Below the pieces are notes generated by a model that saw only the letters and a list, made by a program, of their open reading frames with translations, was not told where the DNA came from and did no database searches. Shown in pieces: positions 51,501-60,663 of a DNA stretch of 64,000 nt (positions are counted from its first letter, which is position 1; each line of letters starts with the position of its first letter). Origin of the DNA: Cohnella fermenti (GTDB taxonomy: Bacteria; Bacillota; Bacilli; Paenibacillales; Paenibacillaceae); assembly GCF_004801405.1 (NCBI RefSeq), contig NZ_SSOB01000037.1, forward strand, positions 21,921 to 85,920, in the 5' to 3' direction. Position numbers and translations under genes: made by a program.

Positions 51501-53168
51501 TTACGACTCTCCGCACAAAATCGAATAGGCGATGCGATCGAGCAATCGTTCCTGATGAAGCGCCGAATTCTCAAGCCAAGGATATACCCAAGCCTGATGC
51601 CCGGGAAGAAAATGAACGGCTTGCTCCCGGACCTGCCTCAGCCCGGTCCAGCGGTTGTCCGCCTGCAGCTTCCTCCAGCGGGCCTGCGAGTGGGAATCGC
51701 CGTTCACGCTGACGATGAACCGGCAGTCCTCGTCGCAGAGAGCCAGACGGTCGGGCTCAACAGGCTCGTACCAGTCGATGTCCTGCGTCAGGCGCGACGG
51801 AATCAGCCCCAAGTCGTCATAGAGAACCGTCATCGCTTTGCGCCCCCATATTTGCAATTCGTTGCCCGCTACTTTGACGACCAGCACCTTCTGATCGCCC
51901 ATGGCATCGCGGGCCCGCTCGCGAAGGGCGGCCGCCTTCTGCTCGTACCGCCCGAGCCAGGCTGCCGCGTCCTCGGCCATTCCCAAGAAGTCGGCCGCCA
52001 TCCGCAGATGCTGCCGCCATCCCGCCTCCATCCATGGAAGAAGCAGAACCGGCGCGATCTCTTCAAGCAGGGCCGCCTCTTCGGGCGTGATCGTGCAGTC
52101 CAGGCCGATGATGCAATCCGGCATCAACTGCCGCAGGGCGCGGCGGTTGAATTCATAATGATGGCCGAGCGGAATCGCGATGTCGCTGCTGTACTTGCGG
52201 CTGAATTCGTCGGTCCAGTAATGATCGATCGGAGCCGCGTGCGGCACGACTTGAAGCGGCAGCAGGATGCCAAGGATCGGCCAACTGTAGGCGGCCACCT
52301 TGCGGCTGCGGTTGCGAAGATAGACGGCGGGGGCAATGCCGACTTCCTTCTTGAACACCGTTCGGAAGTACTGCTCGCTCCGGAAGCCGACCCGTTCCGC
52401 GATCTCGCCCGCCGATAGCTTGCTCTCTTGCATAAGACGTTTGGCATGCAGCAGCCGCACTTCCGTAATGTATTCGACGATGCTCTTGCCATAGCGTTCC
52501 TTGAACCCGCGCATCAGTTGATATCTGCTGACCCCCGTCAGAGCGGCCAACTCGTCGACCGGAAGATTGTCCGCATAGCGGCAATCGATCTCGCGCTTGA
52601 CCACATCCGGCGCTTCCGAATCGCCGTGCTCCCGATATTCGACCAGCAGCGCCAGCAATTCGCAGAAGACGGCTTGAGCCCGCATGCGGTCGGCCGTTGC
52701 GGATCGCTCCCAATACAGGTGAATCTGATGGCCCAGGCGAACGGAGGCATGAATTCGGCACTCATTCATTCGGAGGCTCACGATCTCGTCCGTGTCCGGA
52801 GCCGTCTCCCCGTCCGCAACCCGTCCCTGCTCGAATTCCAGGAAGTACATCGCCTGAGGTTCCTTCGACGGCCCGCCCGTCTCTACCCATTGTCGCGGCT
52901 CGCAGGCGATTACGGTGCCGGATGCGGCATAGATCCGAACCCCGTCCACGATAACCCGGCATGGCCCCAGGCAGATCACAATCCGGCGACGCTCCAACTG
53001 ATCCTTGCGGAACACCCATTCCTGACCGCTGTAATCCACCTTCTCGACATGAGAGAGCTTGACCCATGACTCGTTCAGGAAGGAATCATTGAGGAAGGAT
53101 TCGTTCGGGAAGGATTCGTTCGGCTCGTCCCGGCTGCTTCGATATGGCTTAACCGTGTTGGTTGACAT
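51501..53168 (-). CDS. btr: Btr-like AraC regulator with periplasmic-binding-protein-like domain
   Basis: A 555-residue cytoplasmic activator. A cupin-like N-terminal part (to about 170) is followed by an AraC double helix-turn-helix (VDELAALTGVSRYQLMRGF, and GEIAERVGFRSEQYFRTVFKK). The C-terminal part resembles the siderophore-binding protein fold (LRQLMPDCIIGLDCTITPEE, IAPVLLLPWMEAGWR). This is the layout of Bacillus Btr, which senses ferric siderophore in the cytoplasm and activates uptake genes. The neighbouring siderophore-binding gene is the obvious target. Near the start, residues 18-34 are an expanded repeat (NESFPNESFLNDSFLNESW), mirrored by a short DNA repeat. A Fur box lies about 45 bases upstream. 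Confidence 0.9.
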   Translation of the reverse strand: MSTNTVKPYRSSRDEPNESFPNESFLNDSFLNESWVKLSHVEKVDYSGQEWVFRKDQLERRRIVICLGPCRVIVDGVRIYAASGTVIACEPRQWVETGGPSKEPQAMYFLEFEQGRVADGETAPDTDEIVSLRMNECRIHASVRLGHQIHLYWERSATADRMRAQAVFCELLALLVEYREHGDSEAPDVVKREIDCRYADNLPVDELAALTGVSRYQLMRGFKERYGKSIVEYITEVRLLHAKRLMQESKLSAGEIAERVGFRSEQYFRTVFKKEVGIAPAVYLRNRSRKVAAYSWPILGILLPLQVVPHAAPIDHYWTDEFSRKYSSDIAIPLGHHYEFNRRALRQLMPDCIIGLDCTITPEEAALLEEIAPVLLLPWMEAGWRQHLRMAADFLGMAEDAAAWLGRYEQKAAALRERARDAMGDQKVLVVKVAGNELQIWGRKAMTVLYDDLGLIPSRLTQDIDWYEPVEPDRLALCDEDCRFIVSVNGDSHSQARWRKLQADNRWTGLRQVREQAVHFLPGHQAWVYPWLENSALHQERLLDRIAYSILCGES

Positions 53169-53211
53169 GTACAGTTCCCCACCTGCGCAATAATGATAAG
53201 TCCATCATAAA

Positions 53212-53226
53212 TGATAATAATTCTCA
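53212..53226 (-). promoter_or_regulatory. Fur box upstream of the Btr-like gene
   Basis: On the minus strand TGAGAAT-T-ATTATCA matches the 7-1-7 Fur consensus at 13 of 14 positions. It starts 11 bases after a TTGACG that could be the -35, and would overlap the -10, so Fur could block the promoter directly. Confidence 0.8.
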
Positions 53227-53259
53227 CCACAATCCCGTCAAACGATATCGTATCAGAAC

Positions 53260-53489
53260 CGACCATACTTTGGCGTGTCCCCTTGGATCAGGAACCTCCG
53301 CCTGCCGATCATGCCCTTTGGTCTCAGGTCAGCCCATCCCCCTTGCACATCCTTATCCTGAACGAAAGGGAGAAGAGACCTAATGCCGCCAGAGGGAATA
53401 ATCTGGCGGGCAACTAACGTGCCCCCCCCTCGCAAGCGCCTGGAGGCAACGACGGCGACGAGCACCGGATCGTATACCGTTGTATGCCA
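53260..53489. other. Non-coding stretch between the Btr-like and dehydrogenase genes
   Basis: No convincing gene. It holds an 8-bp perfect hairpin, CCGCCAGA (53386-53393) with TCTGGCGG (53402-53409), loop GGGAATAA. A short plus-strand frame from 53383 has a purine-rich stretch upstream, but its sequence is not protein-like and it runs through the terminator at 53490-53538. Confidence 0.4.
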
Positions 53490-53538
53490 AAAGCCCCCGC
53501 AAACCCGACACCGTCTTGCCGATGTCAGTCTGCGGGGG
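53490..53538 (-). terminator. Terminator of the dehydrogenase operon
   Basis: On the minus strand CCCCCGCA (53538-53531) pairs with TGCGGGGG (53501-53494), followed by CTTTTGGC. It lies about 78 bases past the dehydrogenase stop at 53616. Confidence 0.7.
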
Positions 53539-53615
53539 ACCCGTCTTGCTCATGTCCGGTCGGCAGGGGGCGGCCGTCAGGTCTGCCGCCCTGCTTCTCT
53601 CCGGCCGCCCCGGCG

Positions 53616-54647
53616 CTAGATCAGTTCCTCGATCCGCACCTTGCGCCCGATGCGGGCGCTCTCGATCGCCCCCAGCACCATCGCCATGCTGCGAATGTTG
53701 TCGCGGCCGTCCGTCTCGGCGCGGCGCCCCTCCGTCAGGGCGGCGAACATCTCGTCCAGGCAGCCGTGATGGCCCGAGCGGCCGCTCCACTCGAGGGCGG
53801 CGTCCGTCCGCTCGCAATCGCGGATGAACTTGCCCTCCTGATCTCCGGCCTTAACGACCTCCGCGTATGGTGCCGAAGCTCCGTCCCAGATCGCCGTTCC
53901 TCGCTCTCCATTAATGCGCCACGACGCTTCCCATGACGTCGGCGCCCCTTCCGCGCACCACGAGCCGCGGTAGTTGAACACGCTGCCGTCCGACATCTCG
54001 AAGATGCATACGGCAGCGGCATTGCCCTCGTACCACGAGCCGGGCGGGTTGAATTCGTGGCAGTAGACGCTCACCGGATCGGCGCCGGTGATGAACCGGG
54101 CCTGATCGAACGTGTGGATCGCCATGTCGAGAATGAGCGGGCTCTCCATCGCGTCGCGGAAGCCGCCGAAGTGCGCCCCGATGAAGAAGTCTGCGGAGGC
54201 AAAGCCGACCCGGCCGATCGTCCCGCCCGCGATCAATCCCCGCAGCGCCCGGATATTCGCATCATAGCGGCGGTTCTGCATAACGGCGAGCGACCGGCCC
54301 GTCCGCTCGGAGACGGCGATCAGGTCGCGCGCCTCGGCCATCGTCGCCGCCATCGGCTTCTCGCCAAGCACGCGGCAGCCCGCTTCCATCGCCGTCCTGC
54401 CGATCGTATGGTGCGTCGCCGGAATCGTCACATCGAACACCAGATTGGCGCCGGACTCGGCGATCGCTTCGCCAAGATCGGTGTACGTGCCGCACGCGAG
54501 CCCGTACTGCTGCGCCATCGCCGCCGCGGCCTCCCGCCGGACGTCGACCAGCGCCACGATCTCCGCATCCTCCCGCGCGATCGCGTATTCCACCCACGTT
54601 CTTGCCATGCCGCCGCAGCCGGCGACGGCGATTCGGTACGTTGTCAT
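53616..54647 (-). CDS. Gfo/Idh/MocA-family sugar dehydrogenase
   Basis: A 343-residue NAD(P)-dependent oxidoreductase. The Rossmann fold opens RIAVAGCGGMARTWVEYA, and the family EKP motif is GCRVLGEKPMAATMAEA (near residue 95), whose Lys takes part in catalysis. SPLILDMAIHTFDQARFI carries the conserved Asp and His of the active site. It probably oxidises a cyclitol or sugar, in the same pathway as the isomerase-like protein encoded just upstream in the operon. GGAGTGGAGGGG precedes the start. Its exact substrate cannot be read. Confidence 0.9.
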   Translation of the reverse strand: MTTYRIAVAGCGGMARTWVEYAIAREDAEIVALVDVRREAAAAMAQQYGLACGTYTDLGEAIAESGANLVFDVTIPATHHTIGRTAMEAGCRVLGEKPMAATMAEARDLIAVSERTGRSLAVMQNRRYDANIRALRGLIAGGTIGRVGFASADFFIGAHFGGFRDAMESPLILDMAIHTFDQARFITGADPVSVYCHEFNPPGSWYEGNAAAVCIFEMSDGSVFNYRGSWCAEGAPTSWEASWRINGERGTAIWDGASAPYAEVVKAGDQEGKFIRDCERTDAALEWSGRSGHHGCLDEMFAALTEGRRAETDGRDNIRSMAMVLGAIESARIGRKVRIEELI

Positions 54648-54758
54648 AGCGGCCCCTCCACTCCCGTCAATAAGATTATGTTCAAACGCTTCTTACGCGT
54701 TCTTCCAGCGTTCTTCCAGCGTTCTTCCCGCCTTCCTCCCGCGATCGCCTTCCGAGCC

Positions 54759-55649
54759 TCACACCGGATTCGGAACGAAGTCGCCGCCGCGGCAGCGCTT
54801 CAAATAATTCAGCGCGTGCACCTGCCCGGTCATCTCCAGTTCATCGCGATACACCGGATCGTGCCAGCCTTCGATGTCGATCGTCCCGCGGTAACCCGCC
54901 TGGCGCAGAATCGTAATAAGATCCGTCCAGTTCGTATCGCCGAAGCCCGGCGTGCGGTGCCAGACGAACTCCTTCGGGCCGTGAATGCCGTTCTCCTTCA
55001 CGATGTCCCAGGCGATCGTTGCGTCCTTGCCGTGCACGTGGAACACCTTGCCCACCCACTTGCGAAGCTGCGGCAGCGGGTCGATCAGGCTGACCATCTG
55101 ATGGCACGGCTCCCACTCCAGCCCGATATTGTCGGCCGGAACGGCGTCGAACATCAGCTCCCAGGCGGTCGGGTTGTGCGCGATGTTCCAGTCGCCCCGC
55201 GTCCAGGTGCCGCCCATGTCGCAATTCTCGAACGCGATTCGCACGCCCTTGTCGGCAGCGCGTCGCACCAATTCGCCGAACACTTCCTTGAACTTCGGAA
55301 TCGATTCGTCGATCGGGCGATCGGTCAGCCGCCCCGTAAATCCGGTCACCAGATCGGCGCCGAACAGATGCGCATGGTCGATCAGCCGCTCCCAGCTTGC
55401 GAGCGTGTCCGCGTTGTCGCCTGTGCCGGTGAGCGGATTGCCGAATACGCTCAAGCTCGAGACGATCGCGCCGTTCTCCTCCGCGATGGCCTTCGCCCGC
55501 TTGGCCGTCTCGACGAGGTCGATGCCGCCGGTCGTCTGCCAGAATGTCAGTTGATACGACTCGAATCCATGCTTCGCAATCTGCGGAATGACCCGGACCG
55601 CGTCTCCTCCGCCGACCAGCGTACCTATTCTAAGAAGCTGACTCACCAT
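54759..55649 (-). CDS. Sugar phosphate isomerase/epimerase (AP endonuclease 2-like TIM barrel)
   Basis: A 296-residue TIM-barrel protein. Metal-binding candidates are RIAFENCDMGG (Glu), IGLEWEPCHQM (Glu and His), VFHVHGKDA (His and Asp) and GTIDIEGWHDP (Glu and His), typical of IolE/IolI-type isomerases. With the Gfo/Idh dehydrogenase gene 111 bases downstream it probably handles an oxidised sugar or inositol. The start at 55649 is chosen over 55658 because AGGAG lies eight bases before it. A TATAAT-like -10 on the minus strand (plus 55693-55698) precedes it, in the space shared with the divergent AraC gene. Confidence 0.88.
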   Translation of the reverse strand: MVSQLLRIGTLVGGGDAVRVIPQIAKHGFESYQLTFWQTTGGIDLVETAKRAKAIAEENGAIVSSLSVFGNPLTGTGDNADTLASWERLIDHAHLFGADLVTGFTGRLTDRPIDESIPKFKEVFGELVRRAADKGVRIAFENCDMGGTWTRGDWNIAHNPTAWELMFDAVPADNIGLEWEPCHQMVSLIDPLPQLRKWVGKVFHVHGKDATIAWDIVKENGIHGPKEFVWHRTPGFGDTNWTDLITILRQAGYRGTIDIEGWHDPVYRDELEMTGQVHALNYLKRCRGGDFVPNPV

Positions 55650-55780
55650 TGCCGACACTCCTATCTTGCGCTATATTGTTGAATACAACCCGATTATAGC
55701 TTGACGATAGCGCTCTATCCCTATCCAATCTTGTGGATTATGGGTGCGATCTTGCGGATAACGGCGGAGGAGGACAACGT

Positions 55781-56668
55781 ATGACGTACCCGCGCGAGCT
55801 GTGGGAGAATACGCAATTCCACGGCGAGGAATACCCCTTCTACTGTTTCCGGAACCGGGCCGCCCCCGTCCGGGCGGGCCAGCAGGTGTTATGGATGCAC
55901 TGGCACGTCCACTTCGAGCTGATCGTCATGCTGAAGGGGGAGGCCGTCTTCCATATCGAGAGCCGCCCCTACGACACCAAACCCGGCGACATTCTGCTCG
56001 TCCCTTCCGGCGGGCTTCATGTCGGCTACGCAGCCACGGACGAACCGATCGAGTTCTTCGCGCTCGTCTTCAACGGCTCGATGCTGGAGAGCTCCGCGCA
56101 CGACCGGCTGCACGCAAGACTGCTCGCCCCCTATGCGACGGGGCAAGCCCGGTTCCCCGTCCATATCGCGAAGCGCGGCGAGGCAGGCGGCCCGATCCGC
56201 GAATGCGTGGAACGCGCCATCGAAGAGTTCGAAGGCCGGCAGCGCGGCTACGAGCTCACCATCAAGTCGTACCTGATCTTGCTGTTCGCCTATTTGGCGC
56301 GGCAGCATCCTTCGCCGTTGGCGGCCGACGATTCGGCTGCGGCCCCCGTCCGCGGAACGGAGCGGTTCAAGCCGCTGCTGCGATACGTCGAGGAGCATTA
56401 CGACGAGCGCATCTCCGTCGAAGACGCCGCCCGTCAGGTCAATCTCAACCCGTACCACTTCTGCAAATTGTTCAAAAAAATGACCGGCCGCACGTTCGTC
56501 GATTACGTCAACCGGCACCGGATGAACGAAGCGGAGCGGCTGCTGCGGGACACCGACCTCAGCATAACCGAGATCGCCGAACGGGTCGGCTGCGGCAACT
56601 CGAACTATTTTACAAAGCTGTTCAAGCGGCACATGGGCACCACGCCATCACAGGCAAGGGGTCGCTGA
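55781..56668 (+). CDS. AraC-family regulator with cupin sensor domain
   Basis: A 295-residue regulator. The N-terminal cupin binds a small ligand: HWHVHFELIVMLKGEAVFHI, then YDTKPGDILLVPSGGLH. The C-terminal AraC helix-turn-helix pair is ISVEDAARQVNLNPYHFCKL and LSITEIAERVGCGNSNYFTK. It is divergent from the isomerase-dehydrogenase operon and probably controls it. GGAGGAGG at 55765-55772 supports the start at 55781; an earlier frame at 55733 has none. It converges on the GH4 gene, with a strong shared terminator between them. Confidence 0.9.
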   Translation: MTYPRELWENTQFHGEEYPFYCFRNRAAPVRAGQQVLWMHWHVHFELIVMLKGEAVFHIESRPYDTKPGDILLVPSGGLHVGYAATDEPIEFFALVFNGSMLESSAHDRLHARLLAPYATGQARFPVHIAKRGEAGGPIRECVERAIEEFEGRQRGYELTIKSYLILLFAYLARQHPSPLAADDSAAAPVRGTERFKPLLRYVEEHYDERISVEDAARQVNLNPYHFCKLFKKMTGRTFVDYVNRHRMNEAERLLRDTDLSITEIAERVGCGNSNYFTKLFKRHMGTTPSQARGR

Positions 56669-56674
56669 CGATAC

Positions 56675-56726
56675 GCGCAACAAGCCGCCCCGGGCGACAG
56701 TACGTCGCGGGGGCGGCTTGTTGCGC
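56675..56726. terminator. Strong bidirectional terminator hairpin
   Basis: A perfect 17-bp inverted repeat, GCGCAACAAGCCGCCCC (56675-56691) with its complement at 56710-56726, and an 18-base loop. It lies between the stops of the convergent AraC and GH4 genes, 7 and 9 bases from them. T runs are absent on both sides. Confidence 0.85.
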
Positions 56727-56734
56727 CATATCGC

Positions 56735-58249
56735 TTAAATATCCGTCGGCAGCTTGTGGCGGTTCTTGCCCTTGTCGGACTCCCCGGCGTTGCGGTTGGC
56801 TTCGTCGCGGTCCTGCTGCATCTGCTCGACCGTCTTGACCGCGAGGCGCGCGGCTCCCTTGTAGCCTTCGCGGGTCGGCACACGCGGGCCGGACGCGAGG
56901 CGCTGCTTCGCTTCCGCGATGGCGGATGCGTATTGCGGCAGCCACCGCTCCTGCGCGACAAGCATCTCGTCGACCATCTGCCAGATCTCCTTCGGGTTGC
57001 AGACGGCGCCGACGAGCGGGTCCATCATGAACGCCTGGCGCAGCAGCTTGTCGTCGCCATGGACGGCCGCCTCGACCGCGAGGCGCTGGACCGAGATGCT
57101 GACGCTGCATACCGCGGCCGGCCCGAGCGGCAGGTCGCCGACCTGCGTCATCGAGATGCCGTTGCCGTCGACATACCCCGGCGCTTCGATCACCGCATCC
57201 GCCGGCAGATTGGCGATGACGCCATCGTTGACGACGTTGAAGTGACCGCGATAGACGCGTCCCGTCTCGAGCCCTTCGATAATATAGGAGCCGTGCTCGT
57301 GGCTGCGCTCCGACGCCTTGTATTCGAGAGCCGGGTCCTTCATCCAATTCGGAAAATCAGTCTCGAACCAGTTGCGTCCTTCCGTGCAAACGCGAAGATA
57401 GCCTCCGGTCTCGCCGTTGATCCAGCTTCCGAGGTCGATCCAGTCGTTGATCTCGTCCGGACGCTTGCGGTACCACGGCACGTATTCGCTCAGGTGGCCG
57501 TTCGATTCCGTGCTGTAGTAGCCGAAGCGGCGCAGCATGTCGATGCGCACCTTCTCGGTGCGGCTGAAGTCCTCGTGCTTCTCGAACGCCTCGAGCAATT
57601 TGCCCGTCAGGTCCTCGCCCTTGTGCTTGATCTGAACGTACCACGTCTGATGGTTGATGCCCGCGCAGATAATGTCGACATCGTCCATCTCGAGACCGAA
57701 CGCCTGGGCGATCTGCCAGTGGCCCCCCTGCACGCCGTGGCACAGGCCGACCGTGCGCACGCCGCCGTACTTGTTGCACGCCCACGTCAGCATCGCCATC
57801 GGGTTCGCATAGTTAAGCAGCAGAACATCCTTCGCCGCGACCTCGCGGATGTCCTTGCAGATGTTCAGCATCTCTTGGATGCCGCGCTGCCCGTACATGA
57901 TGCCGCCCGCGCACAACGTGTCGCCGACGCATTGGTCGACGCCGTACTGCAGCGGAATGTCCACGTCTGTCGCGAACGCCTCGAGACCGCCGACGCGTAT
58001 CGTACAGATGACGTACTTCGCGTCCTTCAACGCCTCCCGGCGATCGGTCGACGGCTGAATCCGAATGGCCAGCCCGTTCTCCTCGATGTCCCGTTGGCAC
58101 AGCTCGGTCACCATCTCCAGGTTATGGGCGTTAATGTCTGTAAAAGCAACCTCGATGTCGTGGAATTCCGGCACGCTGAGCAAGTCCCGCAGCAGCCCGC
58201 GCGTGAAGCCGATGCTTCCCGCTCCGATAAACGCGATCTTGAATGCCAT
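56735..58249 (-). CDS. GH4-family NAD- and Mn-dependent glycosidase (alpha-glucosidase/galactosidase-like)
   Basis: A 504-residue enzyme of glycoside hydrolase family 4, which cleaves by a redox mechanism with NAD and a metal. The NAD fold opens KIAFIGAGSIGFTRGLLRDLL; NYANPMAMLTWAC is the substrate-binding Asn motif; VGLCHGVQGG carries the metal-ligand Cys and His; and CAGINHQTWYVQI the second His. GH4 alpha-galactosidases (MelA) and alpha-glucuronidases (LplD) look alike here. The Lpl-type neighbourhood makes an alpha-glucosidase/galactosidase or glucuronidase equally possible. GGAGG precedes the ATG at 58249. Confidence 0.92.
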   Translation of the reverse strand: MAFKIAFIGAGSIGFTRGLLRDLLSVPEFHDIEVAFTDINAHNLEMVTELCQRDIEENGLAIRIQPSTDRREALKDAKYVICTIRVGGLEAFATDVDIPLQYGVDQCVGDTLCAGGIMYGQRGIQEMLNICKDIREVAAKDVLLLNYANPMAMLTWACNKYGGVRTVGLCHGVQGGHWQIAQAFGLEMDDVDIICAGINHQTWYVQIKHKGEDLTGKLLEAFEKHEDFSRTEKVRIDMLRRFGYYSTESNGHLSEYVPWYRKRPDEINDWIDLGSWINGETGGYLRVCTEGRNWFETDFPNWMKDPALEYKASERSHEHGSYIIEGLETGRVYRGHFNVVNDGVIANLPADAVIEAPGYVDGNGISMTQVGDLPLGPAAVCSVSISVQRLAVEAAVHGDDKLLRQAFMMDPLVGAVCNPKEIWQMVDEMLVAQERWLPQYASAIAEAKQRLASGPRVPTREGYKGAARLAVKTVEQMQQDRDEANRNAGESDKGKNRHKLPTDI

Positions 58250-58388
58250 GTATAACGCCTCCGCAGTCCGTCATGGACAGTTAATTGCTTGCCCTTAGCT
58301 TCCTTCTCCATTGTAGCGAAGTCCGATTCGCGGCGTTATCAATATCGTGACTTCCTGCGCGAAGAGCTGTCAGGAATCCGAACTTTTA

Positions 58389-59303
58389 TTACGTTTTGTC
58401 GATATCCCAGCGGTGCGTGTCCCGCTGCGCGCGAAACTCCACCGGCGTCTGTCCCGTATGCTTCTTGAAGAGCGCGTGGAAGTATTGCCGGCTGCCGGTC
58501 CCGACGTAATCGGAGATGTCCGACACCGGAATGTCCGTCTGGCGCAGCAGCATCCGGGCTTTCTGCATGCGCAGGTTCGTCAGGTACTCGCCCAGCGTGC
58601 GCCCGGCTTGCGCCTTGAAGATGCGCTGCAGGTAACCGGGGTGCAGGCTGACCGCCGCCGCGACGTCCTTCACCTGAATGTCCCGATCGTAATTCTGGTG
58701 GACGTAGTCCATCGCTTGCCTGACGTAGCTCTCCGCCGGAAGAGCCGAAGCGCCGACCGATTCGCTTCTCAGACGGCCGATTCGCATGAGCAGTTGGGAC
58801 AGAAGAAGCTGCGCCATCGCTCCTGCGGACGAGCCTTGCCGGTCGAGCTCGAGCACCAGGCTTCGCAGAATGTGGTAGACGTCCTCCGGATCGCGGAGCA
58901 CCGCGTAGGGCTCCGCCGCGCGCAGCAGGTCCCGCAGCGACTCGTCTTCCGCGGACAAGCTCCGCAAGGAAGGAACGGGGCCGGCCCAGTCGCCCCGGTT
59001 GAACTCGACGTTCAGCATCCGGCACTTGTCGTCGACGAGCAGCCGGTGCGGGATGTCCGCGTTCAGAATAATGAAGTCGCCGCGCTTCATTGCGATGGAG
59101 ACCGGGGAGATGGAGTGCGGAGTCCCCGAAGCATGCGGAGCCAGCTCCACCCGGCACGTTCCCGACATCGCGTACATGATCTCCGTGGACGAATGGCGGT
59201 GGAAGTCCATCGCGAAGCGGCTCCATTGCTTGAAGTAGTATGCATGTACCCGAGGGCGGTAATCGCCGTCAAGCCACCCGTCCGGGAAAAGACTGCTCGT
59301 CAT
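58389..59303 (-). CDS. AraC-family regulator
   Basis: A 304-residue regulator with an N-terminal cupin (FAMDFHRHSSTEIMYAMSG, MKRGDFIILNADIPH) and a C-terminal helix-turn-helix pair (IQVKDVAAAVSLHPGYLQRI, and IPVSDISDYVGTGSRQYFHA). It lies upstream of the GH4 gene in the same direction, 139 bases away, and probably activates it. The start at 59303 is supported by GGAGGAACGGAG; an in-frame ATG at 59354 has no ribosome site. Confidence 0.88.
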   Translation of the reverse strand: MTSSLFPDGWLDGDYRPRVHAYYFKQWSRFAMDFHRHSSTEIMYAMSGTCRVELAPHASGTPHSISPVSIAMKRGDFIILNADIPHRLLVDDKCRMLNVEFNRGDWAGPVPSLRSLSAEDESLRDLLRAAEPYAVLRDPEDVYHILRSLVLELDRQGSSAGAMAQLLLSQLLMRIGRLRSESVGASALPAESYVRQAMDYVHQNYDRDIQVKDVAAAVSLHPGYLQRIFKAQAGRTLGEYLTNLRMQKARMLLRQTDIPVSDISDYVGTGSRQYFHALFKKHTGQTPVEFRAQRDTHRWDIDKT

Positions 59304-59488
59304 CGGCTCCGTTCCTCCAATCGTTCGTCTGCTGCGACTCTGATTATTTTCCACCCTGTTCCATGATTGGCACCGCTTCCTCTATTCTATCCGAATGTCG
59401 CTCCCGAAGAGTAGCCCCGGTGGAAGAGGCCCGAAGAATCACGTATACTAGGTTAAGTGTAGAAGACCATGACAGAAGGTGACATTGG

Positions 59489-60433
59489 ATGGAAGACTTG
59501 AAGCAAGCATATGAAGTCCTTGGCCTCCCGGAGACCGCGACCAAGGAAGAACTGGAGAATCGCTACTTCCTTCTCACTCGCCGGGCCCGCGCGCAGAAGA
59601 TGCGGGAAGGCGGCGAGCACGCAGCCGGGGAAGCCGTCGATCTGGACAAGGTCAGCGAAGCTTACCGTTATATTCGCGATTACGAGGAGAACCAGGCCAA
59701 AGCGGAGTTCACGGCCAAGGAGTACGGCAAGTTCAAGGGCATGGCTGGCAAAGCCCAGAAGTGGGACCACATCTTCCACTATTATAAGGTTCACATGCTC
59801 ATCGGCCTTATCGTTCTTGCCCTGATCGGCTACGGCATCAAGGCGTTCGTCGATCACCGGGAGGAGCAGGCGCGGCTCGCCAAGCTTCCTCCGATCGACC
59901 TGTCCGTCATGTTCTATGGAGAATTTTTCTACGGGGACAGCTTCGGCACCGATACGGAACCGCTCGGGGAAGAGATCGTGAAGCGGTTCCCGGACTGGCA
60001 GCGCGTTCAGGCGGAGTTGACGTACGTGCCGCTTGAGGTGAAGAGCGAGCAGGACATGGCCCTCATCCAGAAGGGGATGATTGTTCTGATCGACAACAAG
60101 ACGGACCTGTTCATTCTCGACAAGGGCAACTTCGAGAAGCTGGCCAATCAGGAATTCTTCCTGCCGCTCGACCAATATGAGGGCGCCGATGCCGGAGAGC
60201 TGCCGCAGGACGGCGACTCGCGGGCCATCGTCTACCAGCCGGTCGACTCGGAGGGGCAGCCCGACCCCGACATGGAGGAAGCCGTCTACGCGATCGACCT
60301 GTCCGGCACGAAGCTGGGCGAGGAGCTCGGCGTGAGCGGAACGGGCGAGTATTATGCCGCCGTCAAGGCGAGCGCCGCCCGTCCGGAGGCCGCCGTGGAA
60401 TTTATCCTGCATTACCTGAACGAGACGAAGTAA
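59489..60433 (+). CDS. Membrane-anchored J-domain-like protein lacking the HPD motif
   Basis: A 314-residue protein. Residues about 3-66 resemble a J-domain: LKQAYEVLGLPETATKEELEN, then helix II, then DLDKVSEAYRYIRDYEENQA. The HPD tripeptide that activates DnaK is absent from the loop between the helices, so it is probably not a classical DnaK partner. A membrane helix follows (MLIGLIVLALIGYGIKAFV, about 108-126). The C-terminal 180 residues form an extracytoplasmic domain with ALIQKGMIVLIDNKTDLFIL and a closing AAVKASAARPEAAVEFI. A TATACT at 59444-59449 may be its -10. Function unknown. Confidence 0.75.
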   Translation: MEDLKQAYEVLGLPETATKEELENRYFLLTRRARAQKMREGGEHAAGEAVDLDKVSEAYRYIRDYEENQAKAEFTAKEYGKFKGMAGKAQKWDHIFHYYKVHMLIGLIVLALIGYGIKAFVDHREEQARLAKLPPIDLSVMFYGEFFYGDSFGTDTEPLGEEIVKRFPDWQRVQAELTYVPLEVKSEQDMALIQKGMIVLIDNKTDLFILDKGNFEKLANQEFFLPLDQYEGADAGELPQDGDSRAIVYQPVDSEGQPDPDMEEAVYAIDLSGTKLGEELGVSGTGEYYAAVKASAARPEAAVEFILHYLNETK

Positions 60434-60439
60434 GCGACG

Positions 60440-60488
60440 CGAAGGGCTCGCTGCCGAGGGGATATCCTCTCGCGCAGCGAGCCCTTCG
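60440..60488 (+). terminator. Hairpin after the J-like gene
   Basis: A perfect 15-bp inverted repeat, CGAAGGGCTCGCTGC (60440-60454) with its complement at 60474-60488, starts seven bases past the stop codon. An inner GAGG/CCTC stem extends it. No T run. The rest of the gap to 60663 shows nothing. Confidence 0.75.
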
Positions 60489-60663
60489 GCGTTCGTTGCG
60501 GGGCCGAAGAAGGGCGGCGGTATGGGGCTGTCGAATCGTGCGACTGGGCGGGCAGGCGCGGAACCTGCGGCAGATCTGGACGTTTGCCTCGGTCCGTCAC
60601 CCGTCCCTCCACATAAGATGACACGGTGATACACAATCCTTTTTTTCCACGGTGGTGATACGC

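Noticed and set aside
53383..53619. A 78-codon plus-strand gene after a purine-rich stretch
   Set aside because: It runs through the terminator hairpin of the opposite strand and its product looks random.
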